DNA of 6,840 nt from an uncultured Christensenellaceae bacterium (GTDB taxonomy: Bacteria > Bacillota > Clostridia > Christensenellales > Christensenellaceae): positions 1 through 6,840 of the forward strand of contig CAKTFI010000056.1 of assembly GCA_934555865.1 (NCBI GenBank). The letters run 5' to 3'. A model generated the notes under the pieces. The model was not told the origin of the DNA, did no database searches, and worked only from the letters and a program-made list of their open reading frames with translations. This document shows positions 1 to 6,840 of this stretch, piece by piece. Made by a program: the position numbers and the translations under genes. Within the stretch, counting starts at the first letter, position 1; every line of letters starts with the position of its first letter.

Positions 1-2753
1 TGGTCCTGTTCGGCCTGTTTGGCCTCGGCGGGTACCTCCTGCCGCTGCTGTGCGCGGCGGCGGGCGTCCTGTGCATCGTCAATATCGAGTTCCCGCGCAA
101 GAGCCTGGCGATGGGCGGCGGGCTTTGCTGGGTGCTGCTCGCCTTTTTGGAGCTGTGCAGCGCGCGGGTCTTCGCGGCGGATGCCATTGGATTCTTCCCC
201 TACCTCGGGCAGTGCTTTCAAAACGGGCGCGCGCTGCATGGCGGCGGGATCTTCGGCGGGATCTTGTCCTATCCGGTGGAGCGGCTGCTCGGCAAGACGG
301 GCGGCCTCATTCTCTTGGGGACGCTGGTGCTGGTGTTTTTGCTGCTGATCACGCACTTCTCCATCCGCGAGGCGGCGTCGATGTTGGGCGGGAAGCTGCG
401 GGATGCGTCCGCTTCGGCGGCGGCCGCCCGGCGGGAACGCTCGGAACGGCAGGCGGCCTCCATCAAGGAAGCGGTGCGTGATGCGGACGCGCTCTACACG
501 GAATCCTTCCCGGAAGAGGAAGTGCCGCCCGCACCGCGACCGGAGCGTCCGGAGCTGCGCCCGCGTCCGGTGCGGCAGGAGCCTGAGCCGGTGGAAGCGT
601 TGGCAGAAAAGCTGCCCCCGCGCCCCGCGCGGCAGGGGATCCGCCCCGAGCCGCAGCCTTCCCCGGAAGGGCGGGACGCCGCGGCAGACCTGCACCTGTT
701 GAATCGACAGTATGCCAAGGAGCAGGCGTTCCCGGCGGCGGAGCAGGCCGGGGCGCAGAAATTGCAGCTCTACCCGGCGGCAGAGGCCGGACAGGCGGGC
801 AGCGGGTTTGCGCGCGCGCGCCTGAAGCCCCGGCACGGGCTGAAAAAGAAAAGATCGAGCGATCACCGGATCGTCATGCCGCGCGTGAAAGACCCGGTGC
901 AGCAAAAGCTCGCGGAGACATACTATACCGAAGCGGCCCAGCCCGCACAGGTGCAGGAACCGGCGGAAGGGAATCGCCGCATCGCGGCGGAGACATTCGC
1001 GCCTCCCTCGGAGGAGATGCAGGATCATTCCTTCTTTGACGCGCCGCCGCAGCCGGAATCCCCGGAACAGGCGGCGGAAGCGCCTGCCGAGACGGTGGAA
1101 ACGGAAGATGCGGCACCAGTCGCGGAATTCGCTTCGGCGCAGCCCGCGCCGCGGCAGGAAAAAGACGATTCGGACATGGCCGGACAGGCGGCCAAGGAAG
1201 CAGCGGATGCGCAGACCGCAAACACGGAAGCCGATCCGACGGTGCAGCCACCCGCGGCGGATAAAAAGCCGGAAAAGGTCTATCAATTGCCGAACCGGCT
1301 GGATCTTTTGGACGATGCGGTTAAGACCGATTACGGCAAGCGCATGGAGCGGGAAAATCTGAGCAAGGCGCTCATTTTGGAGCAGGCGCTCAAGAATTTC
1401 AACATCGACATCAAGATCAACAATATCGTGACCGGGCCGACGGTGACGCGGTATGAACTGCTGCCTGCGCCAGGCGTCAAGGTGAGCCGTATCCTGGCGC
1501 TCTCCAACGACATCGCATTAAACCTTGCGGCGCCGAGCGTCCGCATCGAGGCGCCGATCCCCGGAAAGGCGGCGATTGGCATCGAGGTGCCGAACGGCGA
1601 GGTCGCGATGGTCAAGATCAAGGAGCTTTTGGACACCGACGAATTCCGCCGGCACAAGAGCCGCCTGTACTTCGCCCTAGGCAAGGACATCACCGGCAAA
1701 AATATCTATGGCGACCTCGCCAAGATGCCGCACCTTCTGGTCGCGGGGACGACGGGGTCCGGCAAGAGCGTCTGCATTAACTCCATCATCATGAGCATCC
1801 TGTACCGCTCCTCTCCGGAGGAGGTCAATTTCCTCATGGTCGACCCGAAGGTGGTCGAGATGAAGCGCTTTAACGGCATCCCGCACATGAAAACAGCGGT
1901 CGTGACCGACCCCAAAAAGGCGACGAGCATGCTGAACTGGGTCGTCAACGAGATGCTCAAGCGCTATCAGGAATTCGCCAACGCGAATGTTAAGGAGATT
2001 GACACTTATAACCGGCTGTTACAGGAACGGGGCGAAAAGATCCGTCCCAAGCTGGTCATCGTCATCGACGAATTGGCCGACCTCATGATGGCGAGCAAGC
2101 ACGAGGTGGAGGACGCGATCTGCCGGATCGCGCAGCTGGGCCGTGCTGCGGGCATTCATCTGGTCGTCGCGACGCAGACGCCGCGGGCGGATGTCATCAC
2201 CGGCATGATTAAGACGAACATTTCCTCGCGCATCGCGCTCACGGTCTCTTCCTCGCTCGATTCGCGCATCATTTTGGACATGAACGGCGCGGAGGATCTG
2301 CTCGGCAACGGCGACATGCTGTTTATGCCGATCGGGCAGTCCAAGCCGGTGCGGCTGCAGGGCTGCTATATTTCGGACGCGGAAAACGACCGCGTGATCG
2401 ACTTTTTGAAGTCGGCGGCCTATGAGCGGCAGCAGGACGAGGACCTGGAAAAGCAGCTGGAGGCGGGCGTCGCCGCGGCGGGGAGCGCCGCAGGCAGCGA
2501 AGAGGAAGCGCCCGCCGACGGCTTTGAGGATGAGCTCATCCCGAAGGCCATCGAATTGGCGCTGGAATATGAGCAGATCTCCAGCTCGATGCTGATGCGC
2601 CGGTTGAAGATCGGCTATGCCCGGGCGGCGCGCCTCGTCGATCAGCTGGAGCTGAAGGAGATCGTTTCGCCGGCGGACGGCAACAAGCCGCGGCAGATCC
2701 TCATCACGCAGGAGGATTACCGCCGGATGTTTGGAAAAGGGGAGAAGGAATGA
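1..2753 (+). CDS. ftsK: FtsK/SpoIIIE-family DNA translocase, 5' truncated
   Basis: This is a membrane-anchored, ATP-driven double-stranded DNA pump that clears chromosome DNA from the division or sporulation septum. The frame is already open at base 3, so the N-terminus lies upstream; the first internal ATG (111) falls between membrane segments and is not the start. About 916 residues are visible. Membrane helices lie at about 3-80, 111-176 and 303-365, with a GGGIFGG-type loop between the last two. A Pro/Ala/Glu-rich linker of about 300 residues runs from about 370 to 1270. The motor follows: a YQLPNRLDLL entry motif (about 1278), Walker A GTTGSGKS (1746-1769), DPKVVEM (1842-1862) and Walker B LVIVIDE (2052-2072). 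A gamma winged helix (about 2529-2715) holds the KIGYARAARLVD recognition segment. The stop overlaps the rimO start. The family call is certain; whether it acts as division FtsK or sporulation SpoIIIE cannot be decided here. The long linker is more FtsK-like. Some motor residues differ from the usual consensus (see findings). Confidence 0.97.
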   Translation, partial: VLFGLFGLGGYLLPLLCAAAGVLCIVNIEFPRKSLAMGGGLCWVLLAFLELCSARVFAADAIGFFPYLGQCFQNGRALHGGGIFGGILSYPVERLLGKTGGLILLGTLVLVFLLLITHFSIREAASMLGGKLRDASASAAAARRERSERQAASIKEAVRDADALYTESFPEEEVPPAPRPERPELRPRPVRQEPEPVEALAEKLPPRPARQGIRPEPQPSPEGRDAAADLHLLNRQYAKEQAFPAAEQAGAQKLQLYPAAEAGQAGSGFARARLKPRHGLKKKRSSDHRIVMPRVKDPVQQKLAETYYTEAAQPAQVQEPAEGNRRIAAETFAPPSEEMQDHSFFDAPPQPESPEQAAEAPAETVETEDAAPVAEFASAQPAPRQEKDDSDMAGQAAKEAADAQTANTEADPTVQPPAADKKPEKVYQLPNRLDLLDDAVKTDYGKRMERENLSKALILEQALKNFNIDIKINNIVTGPTVTRYELLPAPGVKVSRILALSNDIALNLAAPSVRIEAPIPGKAAIGIEVPNGEVAMVKIKELLDTDEFRRHKSRLYFALGKDITGKNIYGDLAKMPHLLVAGTTGSGKSVCINSIIMSILYRSSPEEVNFLMVDPKVVEMKRFNGIPHMKTAVVTDPKKATSMLNWVVNEMLKRYQEFANANVKEIDTYNRLLQERGEKIRPKLVIVIDELADLMMASKHEVEDAICRIAQLGRAAGIHLVVATQTPRADVITGMIKTNISSRIALTVSSSLDSRIILDMNGAEDLLGNGDMLFMPIGQSKPVRLQGCYISDAENDRVIDFLKSAAYERQQDEDLEKQLEAGVAAAGSAAGSEEEAPADGFEDELIPKAIELALEYEQISSSMLMRRLKIGYARAARLVDQLELKEIVSPADGNKPRQILITQEDYRRMFGKGEKE
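2737..2744 (+). promoter_or_regulatory. Ribosome binding site of rimO
   Basis: The purine run AAGGGGAG ends 5 bases before the ATG at 2750 and lies inside the last ftsK codons. It supports ATG 2750 as the rimO start and suggests translational coupling, because the rimO start and the ftsK stop share the ATGA overlap at 2750-2753. Confidence 0.75.
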
Positions 2754-4087
2754 ACGGACGAAAAGTGGGCATCGTTTCCCTCGGGTGTTCAAAGAATCGA
2801 GTGGATACGGAATTGATGCTCGGCAAGCTGCGGGAGGCAGGGTATACCTTTACCGCACAGCCGGAGGAAGCCGATGTGATCCTCGTGAATACCTGCGGGT
2901 TTATCGAAAGCGCCAAGCAGGAATCCATCGACACGATCCTGGAAATGGCGCAGTATAAGGAGACGGGCAAGCTCAAGGCGCTCATCGTGAGCGGCTGCCT
3001 GTCCGGGCGATACCGCGGGGAATTGGCGGAAAGCCTGCCGGAGGTGGACGCCTTTTTGGGCGTGACCGCGCAGGACGAGATCGTCGCGGCGGTGGAAAAG
3101 GCGCTGGGCGGGGAGCGGACGGAGCAATATCATGCGGCGGAGATTGCCGGCGACTATGCGAACCGGCTGCTCACGACGCCGGGATATTATGCCTATGTCA
3201 AGATCGCCGAGGGATGCAACAACCGCTGCTCCTATTGCGCGATCCCCTATATTCGAGGCAACCTGAAAAGCCGGCCGATGCCCGAGGTCGTGGACGAGGT
3301 GCGGGCGCTGGCGGCGCGCGGCGTCAAGGAAGTGATCCTGGTCGCGCAGGATACGAGCAAATACGGCCTGGATCTGTACAAAAAAACCATGCTGCCGCCG
3401 CGGTTGGAGGAGCTGGCCGCGGTGGAGGGCATCCGCTGCATCCGCCTGCTCTATTGCTATCCGGACGGTGTGAGCGACGAACTGCTGGACACGATCTGCC
3501 GCCACGACAACATCGCCAAGTATATCGACATGCCGATCCAGCATATGGATGATGCGGTGCTGCGCCGCATGCACCGGCGGGATACGCGGGAATCCATCTA
3601 TGCGGCCGTGCGCAAGATCCGTGCGCGGGACGCGGGGTTCATCCTGCGCACGACGGTCATCACCGGCTTCCCGGGCGAGACGGAGGAGGAATTTGCCGTG
3701 CTCAAGCAGGGGGTTTCCGACCTGCAATTCGACCGCCTGGGGGCGTTTGCCTATTCCCGGGAGGAGGGGACGCCGGCCTATTCCATGCCGGATCAGGTGG
3801 ACGACGACCTCAAGGAAGCCCGGCAGGAGGAGATCATGTTCCTGCAGCAGCCCATCGCCGCCCAGCGGGGGCGAGAGCGCATCGGCAAGTGCTATGATGT
3901 GCTGATCGAGCAGTTTTTGCCGGAGGAAGGGCTGTACCTCGGGCGATCCTATGGCGAAGCGCCGGAGGTGGATGGCATGATCGCCGTGGAATCGAGCGCA
4001 CCGCTCACGGTCGGCGACTATGCAAGGGTCCGCATCCTGCGGGCCGATGATTATGAATTGTTGGGGAGGGCAGTGCAAGATGAATAA
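2750..4087 (+). CDS. rimO: Ribosomal protein S12 methylthiotransferase RimO
   Basis: This is a cytoplasmic radical-SAM enzyme that adds a methylthio group to the conserved aspartate of ribosomal protein S12 (Asp88/89 in E. coli). Its 445 residues match the usual family length. The N-terminal methylthiotransferase domain has the three cysteines that bind the auxiliary [4Fe-4S] cluster: C13 (SLGCSKN), C49 (NTCGF) and C83 (SGCL). The radical-SAM core has CxxxCxxC at C156, C160 and C163. A C-terminal TRAM domain covers about residues 377-443. RimO rather than the tRNA enzyme MiaB is indicated by SLGCSKNRVDTE at the N-terminus and by the YCYPDGVSDELL and YIDMPIQH segments; MiaB normally has a SHPKDFSDEL-type segment there. 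It overlaps ftsK by 4 bp and pgsA by 8 bp, so it is a middle gene of the operon. This ftsK-rimO-pgsA order is familiar in Bacillota. No key residue is missing. Confidence 0.96.
   Translation: MNGRKVGIVSLGCSKNRVDTELMLGKLREAGYTFTAQPEEADVILVNTCGFIESAKQESIDTILEMAQYKETGKLKALIVSGCLSGRYRGELAESLPEVDAFLGVTAQDEIVAAVEKALGGERTEQYHAAEIAGDYANRLLTTPGYYAYVKIAEGCNNRCSYCAIPYIRGNLKSRPMPEVVDEVRALAARGVKEVILVAQDTSKYGLDLYKKTMLPPRLEELAAVEGIRCIRLLYCYPDGVSDELLDTICRHDNIAKYIDMPIQHMDDAVLRRMHRRDTRESIYAAVRKIRARDAGFILRTTVITGFPGETEEEFAVLKQGVSDLQFDRLGAFAYSREEGTPAYSMPDQVDDDLKEARQEEIMFLQQPIAAQRGRERIGKCYDVLIEQFLPEEGLYLGRSYGEAPEVDGMIAVESSAPLTVGDYARVRILRADDYELLGRAVQDE
4063..4070 (+). promoter_or_regulatory. Ribosome binding site that fixes the pgsA start
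   Basis: GGGGAGGG ends 9 bases before ATG 4080. The pgsA frame is open further upstream to an ATG at 4020, but that start would add 20 residues that overlap rimO and lack family similarity. The site and the canonical MNKNVPNILTIARI beginning both favour 4080. Confidence 0.75.
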
Positions 4088-4631
4088 GAATGTACCGAAT
4101 ATTTTGACGATCGCACGCATCATCATGGTCCCGTTTGTGATCCTGTTCTACTATTTGCAGATCCCGCATTGGAACCTGTATGCGGCGGTGATCTTTATCG
4201 TCGCGTCGCTCACGGATATGCTGGACGGCATGATCGCGCGCAAATACAACCTGGTTTCCAACTTCGGGAAGTTGATGGACCCCATGGCGGACAAGGTGCT
4301 GTTCATGGCGGCGCTCATTCTCGTGCTCGATTGGGGCAAGCTCGGAAAGCTCGGCCCGGTCGTGGTGATCCTGCTGCTGGCGCGGGAATTCCTGATCTCC
4401 GGCGTGCGCCTCATCGCGGCGGCGGAGGGCGTGGTCATCCCGGCGGGCAAGGTGGGCAAGTGGAAGACGGTTTTCCAATTGATCGGCATCAGCATGATCC
4501 TGCTCGAAAACCCGATCTTCTGCGCCTGGAACATCCCGTTCGGCGAGATCCTGGTGTATTTGAGCACAATTTTGTCGGTGTGGTCTTGCATCGAATATAT
4601 TTACCATAGCAGAGATCTGCTGAAAGGATAA
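4080..4631 (+). CDS. pgsA: CDP-diacylglycerol--glycerol-3-phosphate 3-phosphatidyltransferase
   Basis: This integral membrane enzyme transfers the phosphatidyl group from CDP-diacylglycerol to sn-glycerol-3-phosphate. The product is phosphatidylglycerol phosphate, and this is the committed step towards phosphatidylglycerol and cardiolipin. The protein has 183 residues, a normal length. The CDP-alcohol phosphotransferase signature is complete: D46, D49-G50, A53-R54, G63, D67 and D71. These aspartates bind the metal and activate the glycerol-phosphate hydroxyl. Hydrophobic stretches that look membrane-spanning cover about residues 8-26, 33-45, 76-92, 97-115 and 135-175. It begins within the last codons of rimO (8-bp overlap) and ends 3 bp before recA. 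The related family member phosphatidylserine synthase is less likely, because the NxPNILTxxR start and this gene neighbourhood belong to PgsA. The final 60 bases are unusually AT-rich for this window and may carry a promoter for recA. Confidence 0.95.
   Translation: MNKNVPNILTIARIIMVPFVILFYYLQIPHWNLYAAVIFIVASLTDMLDGMIARKYNLVSNFGKLMDPMADKVLFMAALILVLDWGKLGKLGPVVVILLLAREFLISGVRLIAAAEGVVIPAGKVGKWKTVFQLIGISMILLENPIFCAWNIPFGEILVYLSTILSVWSCIEYIYHSRDLLKG
4572..4601 (+). promoter_or_regulatory. Candidate internal promoter for recA
   Basis: TTGTCG (4572-4577) and TATATT (4596-4601) are 18 bp apart, matching the sigma-A boxes at 4 of 6 and 5 of 6 positions. They lie in an AT-rich patch at the end of pgsA, unlike the GC-rich coding around it. 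The predicted start is A4608, giving a 27-base leader with the recA ribosome site. The match is suggestive only; pgsA coding constraint could also produce these bases. Confidence 0.3.
4608..4621 (+). repeat. Inverted repeat just upstream of the recA ribosome site
   Basis: AGCAGA-GA-TCTGCT is a 6-bp inverted repeat with a 2-bp centre, placed between the candidate -10 at 4596 and the recA Shine-Dalgarno at 4623. In RNA it could form a 5-bp stem with a 4-base loop. It could be an operator or a small leader hairpin, or may simply reflect pgsA coding sequence. Confidence 0.3.
4623..4628 (+). promoter_or_regulatory. Ribosome binding site of recA
   Basis: AAAGGA lies 6 bases before ATG 4635 and overlaps the final lysine and glycine codons of pgsA. 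It supports the chosen recA start and fits coupled translation with pgsA. Confidence 0.65.
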
Positions 4632-4634
4632 GAT

Positions 4635-5669
<1,035 letters not shown>

Positions 5670-5674
5670 CGAGC

Positions 5675-5703
5675 AAAAGCTATCCGTCCAAGGATAGCTT
5701 TTT
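5675..5703 (+). terminator. Intrinsic terminator after recA
   Basis: GCTATCC (5679-5685) pairs perfectly with GGATAGC (5692-5698) around a 6-base loop. Flanking AAAA and TTTT extend the stem to 11 bp, and a run of five T (5699-5703) follows. It begins 5 bases after the recA stop and closes the ftsK-rimO-pgsA-recA unit. The A-rich 5' flank could let it work on the other strand too, but no convergent gene is present. Confidence 0.85.
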
Positions 5704-5719
5704 GGTTTGAGGAAACAAG

Positions 5720-6523
5720 ATGCAGAAACAGCGGTTGGATGTGTTGATGGTGGAGCGGGGGCTCGTGCAGTCCCGCGAGCGGGCAAAGGCGCTCATCCTG
5801 TCCCGGCAGGTGCTGTGCAACGGGCAGGTGGCGGATAAGGCGGGCGACCTCTGCCTGGAGACGGATGAGATCGTCTTAAAGGAGCCGGACTGCCCGTATG
5901 TGAGCCGGGGTGGGTTCAAGCTGGAAAAGGCGATCCATACCTTTTCGCTCGACCTGCGCGGCAAGGTGTGCATGGATGTCGGCGCCTCGACGGGCGGTTT
6001 TACCGACTGCATGCTCATGGAGGGCGCAAGCAAGGTCTATGCGGTCGATGTGGGTTATGGACAGCTCGCCTGGAAGCTGCGGCAGGACGCCCGCGTGGAT
6101 GTCCGCGAGCGCGTCAACGCGCGCTATATGCAGCCGGAGGAGTTTTCGCCGCTGCCGGAATTCGCATCGATGGATGTCTCCTTTATCTCGCTGAAGCTGA
6201 TCGTGCCCGCGCTCAAGCGCCTGGCAGTGCGGGAGATCGCCGCGCTCATCAAGCCGCAGTTTGAGGCGGGCAAGGAGAAGGTCGGCAAAAAGGGCATCGT
6301 GCGCGAGCCGGAGGTGCATGCGGAGGTGATCCGTACGGTGACGGACGAGCTCTGGGACATTGGCTATCGCACAGCGGGGCTTACCTTTTCGCCGATCCGC
6401 GGGCAGAACGGAAACATTGAATTTTTGGGATATTTCCGCCTGGAGGACGAGACGGCGGAAAGGCTCTCGGACGAACAGATCCGCTCCGTGGTGCAGGAAG
6501 CGCATGCCGAAACGCACAAGTAA
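5720..6523 (+). CDS. tlyA: TlyA family rRNA (cytidine-2'-O)-methyltransferase
   Basis: This S-adenosylmethionine-dependent enzyme methylates a ribose 2'-hydroxyl of cytidine in rRNA: 23S C1920 and, in some members, also 16S C1409. Older annotations call it hemolysin A. It has 267 residues. An S4 RNA-binding domain covers about residues 4-62 (LDVLMVERGLVQSRERAKAL), followed by SRGGFKL. The Rossmann methyltransferase domain has the SAM loop DVGASTGGFT (86-95), YAVDVGYGQL (107-116), DVSFISL (152-158) and IKPQFE (177-182). The K67, D152, K178 and E234 set matches the K-D-K-E catalytic arrangement of FtsJ-like 2'-O-methyltransferases. A GAGGAAA site at 5709-5715 supports ATG 5720. The gene starts 16 bp after the recA terminator, so it has no room for its own promoter in the gap. 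Whether it modifies one or both rRNA sites cannot be told by eye. Confidence 0.95.
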   Translation: MQKQRLDVLMVERGLVQSRERAKALILSRQVLCNGQVADKAGDLCLETDEIVLKEPDCPYVSRGGFKLEKAIHTFSLDLRGKVCMDVGASTGGFTDCMLMEGASKVYAVDVGYGQLAWKLRQDARVDVRERVNARYMQPEEFSPLPEFASMDVSFISLKLIVPALKRLAVREIAALIKPQFEAGKEKVGKKGIVREPEVHAEVIRTVTDELWDIGYRTAGLTFSPIRGQNGNIEFLGYFRLEDETAERLSDEQIRSVVQEAHAETHK

Positions 6524-6530
6524 AAAATAG

Positions 6531-6560
6531 ATTGTATATTTTTCTTGGGAATTGTATAAT
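6531..6560 (+). repeat. Near-perfect 10-bp direct repeat in the tlyA-nadK spacer
   Basis: ATTGTATATT (6531-6540) recurs as ATTGTATAAT (6551-6560), 9 of 10 bases identical with a 20-bp period, about two helical turns. The two copies overlap the -35 and the -10 of the predicted nadK promoter. They could be a paired protein site or two alternative -10 elements. Confidence 0.5.
6532..6560 (+). promoter_or_regulatory. Predicted sigma-A promoter of nadK
   Basis: A perfect TATAAT at 6555-6560 lies 17 bp after a weak -35, TTGTAT (6532-6537, 3 of 6). The surrounding 58-bp spacer is strongly AT-rich in a GC-rich window. Transcription would start near 6567, leaving a leader of only about 15 bases that begins at the Shine-Dalgarno. 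It suggests that nadK can be expressed separately from tlyA, although no terminator separates them. Confidence 0.6.
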
Positions 6561-6567
6561 TATTGAC

Positions 6568-6575
6568 AGGAGGGG
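6568..6575 (+). promoter_or_regulatory. Strong ribosome binding site of nadK
   Basis: AGGAGGGG contains a complete AGGAGG core, ending 8 bases before ATG 6582. It is the strongest Shine-Dalgarno in the window and fixes the nadK start. Confidence 0.8.
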
Positions 6576-6581
6576 ACGCGC

Positions 6582-6840
6582 ATGCAGGTATTCGGAATTT
6601 ATACAAATTTGAAAAAAGATGCGGATCTTTCCATCACGAAGGCAGTGCTGGAGATCCTGACGCGGCATGGCCTTTCCTATTACCTGGATAGCGAGGTGGC
6701 GCGGGCGCTCGGCTATGAGAGCGACCGCTTTTCCGAGACGCATGCGATCGATGTTCTGCTGGTGCTGGGCGGAGACGGCACGATGCTGGCCGCCGCCCGC
6801 AAGTATGCGCCGCGGGGCGTGCATCTGTTGGGGCTGAACC
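6582..6840 (+). CDS. nadK: NAD kinase, N-terminal part (3' truncated by window end)
   Basis: NAD kinase phosphorylates the 2'-hydroxyl of the adenosine ribose of NAD to make NADP, using ATP or polyphosphate; it is cytoplasmic and the sole route to NADP in most bacteria. Only 86 codons are visible. They show the expected first beta strand and helix (VFGIYTNLKKDADLSITKAVLEIL) and the diagnostic GGDGTML motif (residues 63-69, starting at 6768), whose aspartate is catalytic. HLLGLN at the end matches the next strand before the usual glycine. The later NExx motif lies outside the window. tlyA followed by nadK is a common pair in Clostridia, where argR and recN often come next; that continuation cannot be seen here. 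Diacylglycerol kinases share the GGDGT motif, but the short N-terminal region and the neighbourhood favour NadK. Confidence 0.9.
   Translation, partial: MQVFGIYTNLKKDADLSITKAVLEILTRHGLSYYLDSEVARALGYESDRFSETHAIDVLLVLGGDGTMLAAARKYAPRGVHLLGLN

Noticed and set aside
810..822. Alternating GC tract in the ftsK linker
   Set aside because: It encodes Ala-Arg-Ala-Arg with GC-rich codons; too short to claim a Z-DNA or slippage function.
1036..1362. + strand open frame of 108 codons in another frame inside the ftsK linker
   Set aside because: It is almost entirely Arg, Pro and Lys in low-complexity order and lies inside a certain gene; an artefact of GC-rich linker codons.
2742..2749. GAGAAGGA, close to the SpoIIIE recognition octamer GAGAAGGG
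   Set aside because: It has one mismatch and coincides with the rimO ribosome site, which explains its purine content.
4020..4079. Upstream ATG at 4020 as the pgsA start
   Set aside because: It would overlap rimO by 68 bases and add 20 residues before the canonical MNKNVPNILT start; ATG 4080 has a good ribosome site.
2789..4126. Long reverse-strand open frame of 445 codons opposite rimO, with similar ones opposite ftsK, pgsA, recA and tlyA
   Set aside because: They mirror well-recognised + strand genes, are rich in Arg, His and Asp as expected from GC-rich antisense codons, and show no family motif. They are shadows of codon bias.
6523..6543. AAAAATA / TATTTTT inverted repeat after tlyA as a terminator
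   Set aside because: The 7-bp stem is all A-T with no GC core, too weak for an intrinsic terminator; it overlaps the nadK promoter.
6563..6568. Perfect TTGACA as a -35 box
   Set aside because: No acceptable -10 lies 16-18 bp downstream, and that region is already nadK coding sequence; the box abuts the ribosome site by chance.
6596..6609. AATTT-ATAC-AAATT inverted repeat in the first nadK codons
   Set aside because: Five-bp A/T arms are expected by chance in an AT-rich gene start, and low structure there is normal for translation.

Overview
The window is a compact housekeeping stretch of a GC-rich bacterial chromosome with all genes on the + strand. From start to end it holds ftsK/spoIIIE (5' end missing), rimO, pgsA, recA, an intrinsic terminator, tlyA, and nadK (3' end missing). 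The order ftsK/spoIIIE-rimO-pgsA-recA, together with a tlyA-nadK pair, is typical of Bacillota, especially Clostridia. The high GC, strong purine-rich Shine-Dalgarno sequences and acidic RecA tail fit one of the GC-rich anaerobic clostridial lineages. That placement is an inference from gene order and composition; no rRNA or other marker is present to fix it.

Bases 1-5669 look like one operon. ftsK and rimO overlap by 4 bp (ATGA), rimO and pgsA by 8 bp, and pgsA and recA are 3 bp apart, so translational coupling is likely throughout. The operon joins a DNA-translocating division/sporulation ATPase, a ribosomal protein S12 methylthiotransferase, a phosphatidylglycerol-phosphate synthase and the recombinase RecA. 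An AT-rich patch at the 3' end of pgsA holds a candidate internal promoter for recA, with a weak LexA-box resemblance over its -10. A clear hairpin with a T-run follows recA and closes the unit.

Bases 5704-6840 carry tlyA (an rRNA 2'-O-methyltransferase with an S4 domain), which starts only 16 bp after the terminator, and then nadK. A 58-bp AT-rich spacer between them contains the best promoter in the window (TATAAT with a 17-bp spacer) and a near-perfect direct repeat 20 bp apart. No stretch above 300 bases lacks a gene.

I found no mobile element, CRISPR array, tRNA or rRNA gene, or defence system, and nothing that amounts to a new biological system. The points worth a second look are regulatory (recA and nadK promoters, tlyA behind a terminator) and divergences in conserved FtsK motor and DNA-reading motifs.
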